NCBI GenBank assembly: GCA_034440575.1
Contig: JAOTOL010001642.1
Coordinates: forward strand, 2,854,501-2,918,500
From: Imbricaverruca yamaguchii
Lineage: Eukaryota > Arthropoda > Thecostraca > Neoverrucidae
Length of the DNA stretch: 64,000 nucleotides
Direction of reading: 5' to 3'
Part shown: positions 22,210 to 39,879 of the stretch, one piece after another
How positions within the stretch are numbered: position 1 is the first letter of the stretch
Layout: every line of letters starts with the position of its first letter
Program-made: the position numbers and the translations under genes
Notes under the pieces: model-generated
Database searches by the model: none
Told to the model about the DNA's origin: nothing
The model's input: only the letters and a program-made list of their open reading frames with translations

Positions 22210-22264
22210 AGTTAGTTATTTGGGCTTAGGGGCGCTTCGACTGCTTCGGTCATACAGCGCCCAT
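22210..22264 (+). mobile_element. ~55-bp insertion with perfect 14-bp target-site duplication
   Basis: A 55-bp insert begins AGTTAGTTATTTGGGCTTAG and ends TCATACAGCGCCCAT. CTTGGCTTGTCATT is repeated exactly at 22196-22209 and 22265-22278. The internal GGGGCGC and GCGCCC are complementary, predicting a small hairpin. This is the best-preserved copy. Confidence 0.85.
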
Positions 22265-22650
22265 CTTGGCTTGTCATTGGTATGGATCGCTGTGATTGTG
22301 TTTCAATGCTCCAAAGTTGGCATTGATGATCTTTTGGACATTACTAATGGTGCAATACATATGCGAGATCCGCCATTTGATCTCAGGTCCCCTATATAGG
22401 AGCACTTTATCAGGTCATTACCTGCTCCAGATATCGGAACCTGACTGCTCCGTTCAGCGGCTCGGCACAATCGGCTTCGCAAAGAAAGGAGTGAAATACA
22501 TGAATAAAGCATATAAATACTTAAGCACACAATGACAAACAGTAGGATGTGTAGGAAGTAACATGCAATGTGACGTAAATCGCATGACAGTCATTTCCAT
22601 TTATGACAACATTCCAGTTGACCATGCTTGGTTCCATTAGCCTGTCAAGA

Positions 22651-23360
22651 TGACCTCGGCGACCTAACATGACTTCTAAATCATATAGCATAACAATATG
22701 CATCAAACAAGTCGCTAGTGTTGTCAAGAACACTTCCCTTTTGCCAATGTACATGAAGCGCAGCAGTGAAGATTTTTGTGGTTTGGCGCTGCGATATTTA
22801 AAACACTTTTAACGGCCCATAACTTTTTTAAAAAATTCGGCCGATTTTCATTTTTCTTGCTTTAAACAATGCGCCGGTCATTTCTGAGCAGGTACGAAAA
22901 AATTGCGCATATCTGCCGGTACAATATGCAGTTGTGTACCAAAAATCGGGGGGGGGGATTTCGCCATCCACCCCTCCAGGGCGTGTGTTAATCTGTCATG
23001 AGCTTGACCTGACTTGACCTCGGTGACCTGACATGACTGTGAAACAATGTAGCATAACAATATACATCAAACAAGTCGCTAGTGTTGCCAGGAGCACTTC
23101 CTTTCTGCCAATATACGGGAAGTGCATCAGCGCCGATATTTGTGGTCTGGCGCTGAATGTTCTCTTGACTTTACCGACCCCTAACTCGAAAATTTTTTAG
23201 GTCGATTTTCGCTTTTCTTACTTTCAACAACGTGCCGTTCATTTCTAAGCAGGTACACAAACAATCGCGTATATCGGTCGGTAAAAACCGGAAATATCTA
23301 CGAAAAACCGGAGAGGTGGGCGGATTTCACCCCCCCCCCCTCTTCAGTGCGCGTGTGAAC
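22651..23360. repeat. ~364-bp tandem duplication
   Basis: Blocks starting TGACCTCGG(C/T)GACCT at 22651 and 23015 run in parallel through CATCAAACAAGTCGCTAGTG, CATTTCTGAGCAGGTAC-like sequence and a terminal G-run/C-run. No coding sequence is present. Confidence 0.85.
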
Positions 23361-23777
23361 ACAGGGCTAGGGAGCAGATAATAAGGCACATGTCATCCCA
23401 AATATATTTACTTTTTATTGCAACATAATGGTTTCCATATGTGGGGCAATGGGTATTGAACTATAAGTTATACCTGTCATAACATGTATGTTGTTTTCAT
23501 CTGGTATTCACTGCACATTGAAGATTATAATATTCCAAGACATAGGTAAGGAAGCTTTTACTCCAATGGGAGGTTAGGATAGGTTATATTAAGTTCTGCT
23601 GCATTTTTGTCCACATTCCATTTTTATTCTGCTACCTAGACAAAATTCCTTTTTTGTTGTTATTTTCCATACAACCTGAAGAGTAAGCATTTGCACAGAA
23701 AATGAGTGGTTGCATAATCTCAGTTACCTTCATAAACATTGCATTAGAATGATAAGTTCCAAGAATTCATAAACCAA

Positions 23778-24029
23778 TTATAGTATACATTTACCGGTAA
23801 GCCTAGGGTCATATTTGATAAATCCAGCTATGGTTTCAATTTCAGTGCGTGAAACTTTAAGCGTTATGAACGTTAACAGGTTGAAGGTTGTTGTATCCCT
23901 TGAACCGAAGAAATTCTGCACCAAATTGAAGAGCATGTTCAATACCCTAGGAATCCAAATCCTACTCCTCAGCCTCATATTCCCACGCCAACGATCAGAA
24001 ACACCGCATGCCAAACCACAACCAACCAC
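23778..24029 (-). other. Possible unassigned exon
   Basis: A minus-strand open frame includes NMLFNLVQNFFGSRDTTTFN and VSRTEIETIAGFIKYDPRLT, and reaches a donor-like GGTAAATG. It contains CpGs while its neighbours lack them. The plus strand is also open with an acceptor-like TTTCAATTTCAG, so the strand is uncertain. I do not recognise either product and it may be chance. Confidence 0.3.
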
Positions 24030-24312
24030 GACACTCTCATGTCTTCACTGATATAGCTGAATCTTAGCCAGATTATTAAACGGATTTGGAATATTTACGT
24101 GACGTCACCATATATGTATACCTAAATTCTGGTAGATTATACTGAAAATCTAGCACATTTCTCCTTACGTCACTTGGGCTAGAACTAGAAAACCTACTAG
24201 ACATAAAGACATAAAGACGTAAAGATATAAAAGATTAGTGCAACTATGAGCCACAAGGCCCCTTCTTGGTTGCACACTGTACACTGAATCAGTTGCCCAC
24301 CAAATCTGTAAA

Positions 24313-26426
24313 TCAGCCCTCCCTGTAATACTGAAAAGCAAGCCCTCTATTCTTATAATGATTGCCTATGCTGTTTTTAAAGATGTTCAATGTCCTGCTA
24401 CTGACAATGTTTTCTGGCAGCTGGTTCCAGTGTTCTACTACCCTGTTGGTGAAGAAAGTCTGCCTTAACCTTGTTCTGCTGTGGTTAACTTTAATTTTGA
24501 ATTTATGACCTCTAATTGCATCATTTCTGTTCAATTAAAACATTTCCCCAAGATATCCCCTCTCCAGACCATGGACAAATTTAAAGACCTCGACGAGATC
24601 TCCTCTCAGCCTTCTATATCTAAGTGAAAACATATTCAATTTCATCAATCTTTCCTCATATGCCAGGTTGATTATGCCATTAACCATTTTGTAGCCCTCT
24701 TTTGTACTCTCTCTAAAAGCCAACAATCTTTTTCATAGCTAGGAGACCAAGCTTGGATGCAGTATTCCAAATGTGGCCTGACGTATGCACGGTAAAGCTT
24801 CCTGATCACTTCCTCACTTTTGTATGATACATTCCTATTTATTGCCCCGAGCATTCTCAGTGCCTTCTTCCTGGTTTCCTTGGTCTGTTCTGATGCCCCC
24901 AGTTTTGTGTTTAGAATAACACCTAAATCCTTCTCCTGTTGAGTCACTGATAGCACTTGGCCATCCATTAAGTATGGAGCCTTCATATGCTGCTTACCTA
25001 CATGCATGATTTTGCACTTATCAAAATTAAATTTCATTTGCCATTCTTCGGACCACTTCACAAGTTCGTCTAAGTCTTTTTGCAGCGAGATATGCTCATC
25101 TTGACCTGTTATTGCCCTAAAGACCTTCAAATCATCCGCAAATTTCAAACTGCTTAGGTCACTTTCAATGTTATTTACAAATCTGATGAACAGTAGTGGC
25201 CCCAGTACTGACCCCTGGGGGACTCCACTAAGAACATTTTGCCATGATGGCTGTACCATTTAGCATCACTCTTTGCTGTCTATCTGAAAGCCACAACTCT
25301 ATCCATTTTAAGATGCTACCTGCAATACCATGGGACTGAAGCGGTATCATTAACCGTTTATGGGGTACCTTGTCAAAGGCCTTACTAAAGTCAAGATATG
25401 CACATCAACCTGATTTCCCTGATCAAATTGTTCTGTGGCGAAGTTAAAAAAGTCCAAGAGGTTTGTGAGACACGATCGTCCTTTTCTAAACCCATGTTGA
25501 GTATCTTGAATCAATCTGCTACCTTCCAGATAACTAACTATTCTATCCTTGATAATTGATTCGAGTACCTTGCAGACTAGGGATGTGAGACTTACTGGCC
25601 TATAGTTTTTAACTTTCCCTCATTCTCCTTTCTTGAAAATAGGAACTACATTTGCCCTTTTCCAATCGGTTGAAATTTCATTTTGTGAAACTGATCTACA
25701 AAATATTATACTAAGTGGAAATGCCAGTACCTTTTCAGTTTCCCGCAACACCCTAGCATAAATATCATCAGGTCCTGCTGCCTTGTTTGACTTTATTTTC
25801 CTGATATGATTGTAAACAACATCACTATCAATGAAATCAACATCATTTGTCAGATCCCATCTCACTGAACTATGGTGTACGGTCGGCAGATTGGTCATAT
25901 CTTCCAATGTAAACACTGATTCCAACTGCTCGCTCAGCTCCTCAACCATCTCACTATCCTCACCCAATGTAGTCCCGTTTACTTCCAGTGGACCAATTGT
26001 GCTAGAAACTTTACTCAGCTTGTAGAAACTAAAGAACTTTTTACTGTCCCCATTACAATTTCTAGCTAAATCTAGTTCTTTTGCTCGCTTTGCTGCTCTG
26101 GTTTTTTGTTTCACAGTGTCTCTAGCTTTTCGATACGCCTTTAGATTAACGAAATTTGAGGCTTCTTTAAAGACTCTAAATGCAGTTTTCTTAGCCTTAA
26201 TTGCTTTTATCAAGTCTGGTGTAAGCCATGCTGGCTTTCCTACCCTTCTTTTGCGTCTTTGCTTTTGGGGGACATGTCTAATCTGAGTTTCCTTCAAGTA
26301 AGATTTGAACTTTTCCCACATTTCACAGGCATTGAAATTGGATAATTCGTCTTCCCATCTTATGGCACTTAAAGCCGCTCTCATGCAGTCAAAGTCTGCT
26401 CTGTTGAAATTTGGAACCTTTACCAA
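24313..26426 (-). pseudogene. CR1 ORF2, reverse transcriptase and C terminus
   Basis: The frame runs KPAWLTPDLIKAIKAKKTAF, NKAAGPDDI, WKRANVVPIFKKGE, stop, KNYRPVSLTS, QHGFRKGRSC and then, after a frameshift near 25395, AYLDFSKAFDKVPHKRL. It continues GVPQGSVLGPLLF, LKFADDLKVF (catalytic), KDLGVILN, YKSEEVIRKLYRAYVRPHLE and, past a final stop near 24535, FFTNRVVEHWNQLPENIVS. The motif set and C-terminal domain are typical CR1. Confidence 0.88.
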
Positions 26427-26483
26427 ATTATCCTTGATAATTTCCCCTACATGTGCCTTGAATCTAACTATGTTATGGTCACT

Positions 26484-27299
26484 TCATCCCAGAGTTTCGC
26501 CTACAGTCAAGTCTTGAACCAAGTCACTTAAATCCGAGAATACAAGGTCCAAGAATGAACCATGCCTGGTAGGTTCCGATACAAACTGGTGTAAGAACTC
26601 TTCAAGGCATTTCCTGAACATTTTGCATGATGTGGAGCCAACACCAGCATTTTCATGACCTTTTAGATTAAAGTCACCAAGAATAAGGCACTTCCTCTTA
26701 AAGTTTCTACTGATTTCCTCACAAATCACCTTGTCAAGCTCCAGTTGCTGAGAATGTGGCAGGGTTCCTGATCGGTAGAAAGCTCCTATCCTAAGAGTAT
26801 TGCTGTTGCCTTTTCCCACAGTGACATCAAGCCAAATGGACTCTACAGACACATTTTTATCCGCACCTGCTACTTTTTGAGAACTGAATAAGCTATTCAT
26901 ATAGAGCATTACACCACCCCCTTTCATTGCTGGACCCCTATTGCACGAAAACATATTGTATCCCTGGATCTCATAGTCCTGCAAGTTATCTCCAAAATAC
27001 CCTTCACTGACCCATGCCTCCGTAATGCAAACAAAATCTGGTTCCTCCTCAGCAACATAATACTTGAACTCATCAAATTTGGAACGGATACTCTGAGCAT
27101 TAAACATCATACACTTAACAAATGCTACATAACCACCTTTGGCTTTTTCATACTGAGGAGTTCTTTTATCACTAGATGAACTATCACTCTGTCCCCTTGA
27201 ACTGCTGCTGTCCCTATTTACAGACTTTGAGGTTCTATTGCCTTGGCTGACACTATTGGAATATTCCTGAGTTGGCAATGCAATTTCATCCCTCCCCAC
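26484..27299 (-). pseudogene. CR1 ORF2, endonuclease part
   Basis: An N-terminal Ser-rich linker precedes CMMFNAQSIRSKFDEFKYYV, then EPDFVCITEAWV, GGGVMLYMN, CLILGDFNLKG and SFLDLVFSD. The block is complete to VGETLG, where a stop replaces the residue before SDHNIVRF. The SDH catalytic motif therefore lies just past the stop in the same frame. Confidence 0.85.
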
Positions 27300-27385
27300 C
27301 CCATTTCCTAGTTTCCCTGAAGGACATGTTCGTACACTTTGCCTAACACATGGACCCCCTTCTCAGAGAAGTGCAGGCCATCCCT

Positions 27386-28255
27386 CTAATAGAGGTCCCA
27401 CGATGCATAAAACCTGCTCCACTCGTCTACAAATGTAAAACCTAGCTCATGGCAGAGCTTACCTACCCTGGCGTTAGCTGCCAGTGCCCTAGAGCTCCAC
27501 TCAGGGGAGGCTCTAGCCCTAGGCAAAATTGCTGTTACAATGACTCTATTGGTACCCTTCAGGGTGGCCAGAAGGGCCCTGTACTCCCGCAGAAGCTCCT
27601 CACTCCTAGCAGGACCTATGCTATTTGCCCCTGCATGCACTATGACTGTACTAAACTGGTGATCACTGGTGACCTGTGCCATCACAGGTACCAGGTCCTT
27701 CACCTTGGCACCAGGCCTGGTGATGCACCTCCTGTCCCTCCTACCTTTACAAAATACCCGCTCTAAATGTCGCACACGAGAGTCTTCTACGACCAGCACT
27801 GACTCCTTACTACTACTATCCTGGGGGCAGTCATCCCATGCCTGGAACCTATTTGTTGTTAATATGCCTGCCCGCTGGACCGTTCGGCCAGGCTTCCTCC
27901 AGCTCCTACCACCTGCCATCTGCCACTCACTGACCCTCTCCTTAGGTTCGCGTCTCCAAATCCTCCACCCCCTGACCTCATGCCACTTCCCCTCCGGTGA
28001 CCTACCAGAACTACCCCTCCTCTGTTCACTATTAACACTCCCCTCTCGAGAGATCCCAGCCACCTCCACAGTAGGGGAAGCCTCAGCTACCTGGTGGCCT
28101 GCGACCACCTGGGCATATGATGTCCCTGCTACGGAGTGACCCCTTGTTGCTTTATCTTGCCTACCCTGTGCAACAAGGGCAGCCTTGAGCTTGGAAAGCT
28201 CTGCCTTAAGGGTCCTAATCTCTTCCTCTAGTGACTGCATCCTGGTCGAAACCAT
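27386..28255 (-). pseudogene. CR1 ORF1 with SGNH/esterase-like domain, truncated
   Basis: The 289-aa open frame starts with a predicted coiled coil (LEEEIRTLKAELSKLKAALV), followed by a Ser/Arg-rich middle. An SGNH-hydrolase-like domain follows: VLVVEDSRVRHLER (the GDS block, here EDS), VIVHAGANSIG (the GxND block) and FVDEWSRFYASWDLY. A TAG follows. The same frame then reads RDGLHFSEKGVHVLGKV, the C-terminal Asp-x-x-His block, to a second stop near 27305. The nonsense mutation thus removes the catalytic Asp and His. Esterase-type ORF1 proteins are known from CR1 LINEs. Confidence 0.8.
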
Positions 28256-28339
28256 CCTAAACGCTGCAGCTTATGCCTAGATTTAGATTCAAATTAACTC
28301 GCTAAACAACCGACAAAAAAGCCAACTATCATTCACTAT

Positions 28340-28800
28340 AAATCGCTACCTCCTATACTGTCAGTTAATTATCTGAGTACCTCAAGAAAAGCAACACGCT
28401 AAGCAGAAACTATTAAACAATTGTTTTTTTTGTTTTGTTTTTAAAATAAATAAACAAAATGTATAATCTAATTGTCTTCTACACAAGTAGACAACTATAT
28501 GAATATCCCTTTTGATATCACTTATGGCTAGACATAAAAATGAACAGTCACACAGCACTTATGAATATCACCAACTTACTACCAGTTAAACTCTATCTTA
28601 AACTTCAACACCAAACACACTATGCACCACAAAAACAAATAAAGTATGTTAGGATAGTATGAATGTTGTCTAATGTACTTATGAAATCTACACACTTGTA
28701 ATATTTCATACTACAGAAATCGAAGCGACGAGAACACGCCTGAAAGCCACGAGGCCTCGCCTAAAAAAAAACTAGGTTCCGTTGTACCCTTTAGACTTAG
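28340..28800. other. AT-rich flank of CR1, nothing recognised
   Basis: This stretch carries poly-T and AAATAAATAAA tracts and no coding sequence. Part of it may be the CR1 5' UTR. Confidence 0.3.
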
Positions 28801-28804
28801 ACTT

Positions 28805-28965
28805 AGGCTGCGTTCTTTGTCACGTTCTGTCCAGGAATACCCTGGACTCTGACGTCATGTGCCGTTCTTTGTCCGTTCCTCAGGAATTCCGCGGCCAGAT
28901 TTCGCGGATTTCCCGGGGAACGCGCGAAATGAAAAAAGCTGTCCAGCCCCGTCCTGTGCGGTTTT
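28805..28965 (-). repeat. Dispersed repeat with ACAAAGAACG core
   Basis: On the minus strand it reads GAACGGACAAAGAACGGCAC and GTGACAAAGAACGCAGCC. Similar blocks occur at 29885-29990, 39090-39190 and 54620-54740 on the plus strand (GGAATGGACAAAGAACG, AATGTGACAAACAACGC). Confidence 0.6.
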
Positions 28966-29199
28966 TTTTCAAGATGGCAACACACATTGGAATTGATGTG
29001 CGGGCCAAGGAAGATATTGCAAATTCGTAAGTAGTGTTGTGGAGTGGATACGATTGGGCTAGATTGTGCGGAGATGCTACTAATGAATGTCATGCTCCCA
29101 CCGGCGAGGATTTTCCCTTGCAGCGTGGCCAAATTCTCAACTGTTGAGGTGAAACAGGAGCAAGCTAGATACTATCTTCAGAAACTTCTTCCCTCATTA

Positions 29200-29560
29200 T
29201 CTGCATCTCCACCAAGTGAACTAGCCGATATCGGCACGCTGTCCGCATGTGTCGGGGCGAGCTTGACATCTAATAAACGGCATGCCAACAATGGGTCGCT
29301 CTCGGCCCGACATCAGTATACTGATCTGCAATATCAGCATATGTCGGGTTGAATTCTGAATATCAACAGCGGCCAGCTAACGTCGGGCCGTTGTCAGACA
29401 TCCATCTCCACAGCTGACAGCGGGCCCCTAGGGTCTCGACGGCAGCCTGACGGCGGTCCCACTTTGGCTGGGTGTCGGTAGCTCCACTCATCAGCCGACA
29501 GCGGGCTACTGGCGTCCAGATAGCGGAACGACGTCGATCCGCTGTCGGCATGTTCACTGG
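29200..29560. repeat. GTCGG/CCGAC-rich irregular repeat
   Basis: Dense copies of GCCGACAGCGGGC, GTCGGGCCGTTGTC and similar motifs in both orientations, forming many short inverted repeats. It is probably the interior of a non-autonomous DNA element. No frame is convincing. Confidence 0.5.
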
Positions 29561-29884
29561 GCAATGACCAATGTAAATTTCCACCCTACCATTGATATGC
29601 CTGTCGTAGCCTGCCCTGGACATGACTGACGTTAATCTTCCTAGAACACGATCCATCTGAGAATGGTTTCACATTTTTATATGTTTTATCGTATTTCCAT
29701 GCGCATTAAATTAGGCATCAGTGACCAATAACAATAAGATCATAGGTGGAAGCTTTGTATAATTACTGGTGTTGCCAAGAAGCGATTCAACCACATTGCT
29801 TTAATGCAACAGCATGCAATCAATGCTAATCGTAACAATTAGTAGTTTGCGAACAGCGACACAAATGGCTCACATAAGTAAACC

Positions 29885-30745
29885 GGCGCGAAACTTCACA
29901 GAACGCTCCGCGGCTGCAGTCCACGAAATGTGCGACGTCACAATCCAGGGAATCCTCGGAATGAAGGACACAAAGAACGCAGCAGTAGTACCCAGCATAT
30001 TTCCCGGGACCCTCCAGTTTGGAAATCGATGACGTCAAATAGGTGGGATATAGGCGTCTCAGTCTTGTAGGCGCTGCAACCAAACATCCGTGTTTTTCAC
30101 GCATTTCTGATTTTAAATACCATGAAAAAGTGACAAAGTCGGGTTCATTTGAAAGCTCGACGAATTTTGTCCACGAATATGACCCTTGTTTTTTCCCTAA
30201 AACTATTACTTTTTGCTTAGACCCACGCTGACTGCCTTCACATCGAGCGCCGCAGGCATCGCGACGTGCCACGGGTGGTAGCATTATGAGACAGGTCAAC
30301 TGAAGATCAAGGGTGGGAGGGAGGAGTAGGAGCAAGTAAGGGATAACTGTTGCAACATAATTCCCCGCACTCGTTGTAGGGACGTACCAAGGGTGGTGGC
30401 ACTGGCGTCATGCGACTCCCATGGGAAGGTGATACCCATCCGGTCAGGCAAAGGTGCCAGTAACAATATATCTATGCTATTAGCGGAGGTATGGATTCTG
30501 GATGTAATGTCACGTCCTTACCACCGTTACCAAAAATCGCTGGCTAGCTTACTTGTGCAGATATAGCAGGTTTTCAAGATTGTTTTATATTTTCATTAAT
30601 GTGCGTCTAGACCAGGGCTGTCCTTTGATATAGTTTTGGTGAGCAAATGCCCCCTCAGTCCCCCAATAAATTATACTTTTAACATGGGGTACCATGGAGT
30701 GTGCGTTCCATCGATTTGGGATTCCCATTACCTTCATGTATTTTG
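29885..30745. repeat. Dispersed repeat, copy 2 (also at 19761-20580)
   Basis: This is the same family as 19761-20580 (GGAGGAGTAGGAGCAAGTAA, GGATAACTGTTGCAACAT). It begins with the ACAAAGAACG-type block at 29885-29990 and runs into a (TA)n tract. Confidence 0.75.
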
Positions 30746-30764
30746 TTAAAAAATAATTGTATCC

Positions 30765-30824
<60 letters not shown>

Positions 30825-30893
30825 ATATCATGGGTGCTAATTTCGGAAATTACTTTTGTACAAAATACATGAAGGTAATGGGAAGCCCCCAAG

Positions 30894-30955
<62 letters not shown>
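30716..30955. repeat. (TA)n tracts with flanking inverted repeat
   Basis: ATTCCCATTACCTTCATGTA followed by TTTTGT (from 30721) and its inverted copy (about 30858-30888) flank a (TA)n tract at 30766-30821. A second (TA)n follows at 30897-30955, then TG-rich sequence. Confidence 0.85.
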
Positions 30956-30958
<3 letters not shown>

Positions 30959-31129
30959 ATCTGTGTGTGTGCGTATGCGTGTGTGTGTGAGAGAACCTAG
31001 AGCAATGTGGGCATAGTTTTATTAGCAACGTTTCGGTCCACGCTTTCCTCAACCTACCTCCCAGATTATTTAGAAGCATGCGGATATTTAAAACTTGTCT
31101 TTTTCAACACAAGTCACGAGACATAAATT

Positions 31130-31865
31130 ATACAGTACTTGCAACGTCCATGAAGTTGGCAGGAGTTCGACATTCATCTTCAACAGAAATCGACGACCCC
31201 TTCGATTTCGCGCAAACTCGGTCACATCTTTCGATGCTCCGGGAAACGGCGTGAGTTGTCGACGTGCTTTGGCATTACATACGCTTGCGGAAATTTTGAG
31301 AAAAATCGAAGGGGTCGCGATTTCAAGTCCCGCGTGGTCCCATGCTATGGGACCCTATGGGAAATTAACCATTGGGTCCAAAACTGATTTTAGCGGAATA
31401 TATTTTGATATATCTCCAAAATTAATCGGACGTCAATGATTCTAATGCCACCGTCGGACTGCCCACGTCATTGGCGTTCCAACAATGTGCATTTCATACA
31501 CATTCTCGTTTGGGAATATCAATAATGCATGAGAAGGTGTGGGAGGAAATGCTGTGGGGAATAAAATTACATAATTTATCATGCCTTATTAACCCTTTGT
31601 GCTACGGGATAACTTTGCGTGGTCGTTGCGGATCGAATGGTCTATATAACGTTGACATTCGGGCATTGATGAATGGTTGACCTATTTTGACCTCTGGAGG
31701 TCAAACCAGTCGATGCCCGGTGAAATGGGTTTGCATGGTTGATCAGGGACTTTGGGACTAACGTGTCACCAAGTTTGGGCGAAATCGAAGTGGTCGTCGA
31801 TTTCTGCTGAATATGAATGTCGAACTCGTGCCAAATTCACGGACGTAGTACTTGAATGTGCTAAT
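31130..31865. mobile_element. ~735-bp element with ~115-bp terminal inverted repeats
   Basis: The left arm (about 31130-31250: GAGTTCGACATTCATCTTCA, AGAAATCGACGACCCCTTCG) matches the complement of the right arm (about 31745-31865). The interior has no coding sequence. It is probably a non-autonomous DNA transposon; ends and target duplication are unresolved. Confidence 0.7.
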
Positions 31866-31869
31866 ACAG

Positions 31870-32730
31870 AATAAACAAAACTGAAAATTACATTGAAAAC
31901 AACCAACTAAGTATACCGACAGTAATGTTCAACCTACCCTTTTCAACATGTTCCACAGTCGGTTCTGCTACAACGCTTGCAATCTTAAAGCAACCAAAAA
32001 CACCATGAATATTCTGATGTGTGAAAATATACTCGGATTCCACAGTCCTCCCGCACCCCTTCCCAAGTCTACTACTAAGAACAGGTGCTTCCTTCCAAAT
32101 TGGCAGATGGCCTTCTTGGGGAGGAAAGTGAGACAAAGGGCTGTGACCTAATATGATCTGATAGTGTTAGCCGATTGAGAAAGCTTCGCTGGGGTTCAAA
32201 ATGTGAGTGGTACGAAAGAAGAAGTACGAAGGAGGTTGGTTTTGGGTAATCTAGGAGGGATTTACCGTATTTGCGAGGCTGACCCAGCAACTTCCACAGG
32301 TAGGAGTTCATCCCGTTCGCTGCAACCATGGCATTGTATTCTCGCATGTATTAGTGGCATACAGTGTATGCATGTGCATACACAGTCAAAATGTGGAGCT
32401 CATAGTTGGTGGTCTTCATCCGTCAAACTTTTGACCCATCGAAACCTCACTGGCTGTGCTGTATGCGACCGATTGTGAGGAACTCATGGCACATCACGGT
32501 CAGCTGTACAAGGGAAGGATGTTCTTTTTTAGTTATTGCAAATGATTCTTGATGGTGCGCCGATGATGGCTTCAGTATTCGGTGCACACAGTGGATTAGT
32601 ACCGATCGATGTAACTTGATGGACGTGATCGAGCCGCGACTAGACTTTCCGTCGCACGTTAGTTAGAGGGCAGTCGGTGGACCTTGACGAAATACTTCGT
32701 GCGAAATCATTAAGGGCACAATTCCAGTGA
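31870..32730. other. Intergenic, no gene recognised
   Basis: Short open frames on both strands give no recognisable product. It is the 3' flank of RNase T2 copy A; no AATAAA was seen near the stop. Confidence 0.3.
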
Positions 32731-32813
32731 TCTGAAGAAAAAACTTTGTTCCTCCTGAAATATCAATTCTGGCTGGTGCTTCAAGTGCAGGAGACGCGGA
32801 GCGGAGCATGATC

Positions 32814-39328
<6,515 letters not shown>

Positions 39329-39870
39329 CTTGCATGAAGGTTTCACACAGGAGTGCGGGATTCCGTCGTCTTACCTGGTCGCAGCCCCGCGTTCATATCT
39401 GGCCAGTTTCGGAAGTGGCACAGCTGGTGTTGTTCCCACCCAAATGGTATCCGTGTGAATATGCAATGTGTGAACGTTTGGTTCTGTTCAGCATTGACAG
39501 AAATGGATCCCACAACATAGCAGAGATGAGAAGGTTCCTATGTTAAGTATTGTTGCAATGTTATTTCCTTACGTATTGGCTTATGCCAAGGCGAATAACA
39601 GCCTGAACATGGATAAACCCTGGAGCATGTTGGAATTGACAGCGCTCAGACAGCAGTAATCCCTTGCATTTGTTTCCATCTCTTTGTCACCTCAACTACG
39701 ACCACATTATTTTACGAATACCTCTTATATGGGCGCTAAACTTTGGTTGCAGTTTGTGCTGCTGAATCGAATAGTTAAGCAATCGCTCTCACCAGTGCAG
39801 GGGGTGAGGCGTTCTCCTCAGGCTTCCTGTTGTATGCATCGGCCGAATCATTCAATCAATCAATCAAATC
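39329..39870 (-). repeat. Upstream arm of the RNase T2 segmental duplication (A)
   Basis: The block upstream of copy A aligns over about 530 bp with 55043-55580 upstream of copy B, for example TGGAGCATGTTGG, TGCATGTGTTTCCA-like and CCTCTTATATG sequence. Coding, intron-edge and upstream homology together show that the whole gene with its promoter region was duplicated. Confidence 0.8.
39721..39730 (-). promoter_or_regulatory. Candidate TATA element of RNase T2 copy A
   Basis: The minus strand reads ATATAAGAGG about 395 bp upstream of the ATG. The equivalent place upstream of copy B reads ATATAAGAGA (about 400 bp from its ATG). Conservation inside a duplicated block is expected in any case, so support is modest. 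A long or spliced 5' UTR would be needed. Confidence 0.3.
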
Positions 39871-39879
39871 AAATCCGAT

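Larger units (their letters stand above)
24190..28330 (-). mobile_element. CR1 non-LTR retrotransposon, nearly full length
   Basis: The order on the minus strand is ORF1 (28255 to about 27310), endonuclease (27299-26484), and RT with C-terminal domain (26426-24313). The 3' UTR ends in octamer repeats CTTTACGT, CTTTATGT, CTTTATGT (about 24231-24199), as CR1 elements typically end in short tandem octamers. Only a handful of lesions break it: stops in ORF1 and ORF2 and one frameshift near 25395. It appears recent compared with the other two LINEs. It is AT-rich and CpG-poor. Confidence 0.9.

Noticed and set aside
27386..28255. Independent host lipase/esterase gene
   Set aside because: It lies directly 5' of the CR1 endonuclease-RT frame on the same strand and matches the known esterase-type CR1 ORF1.
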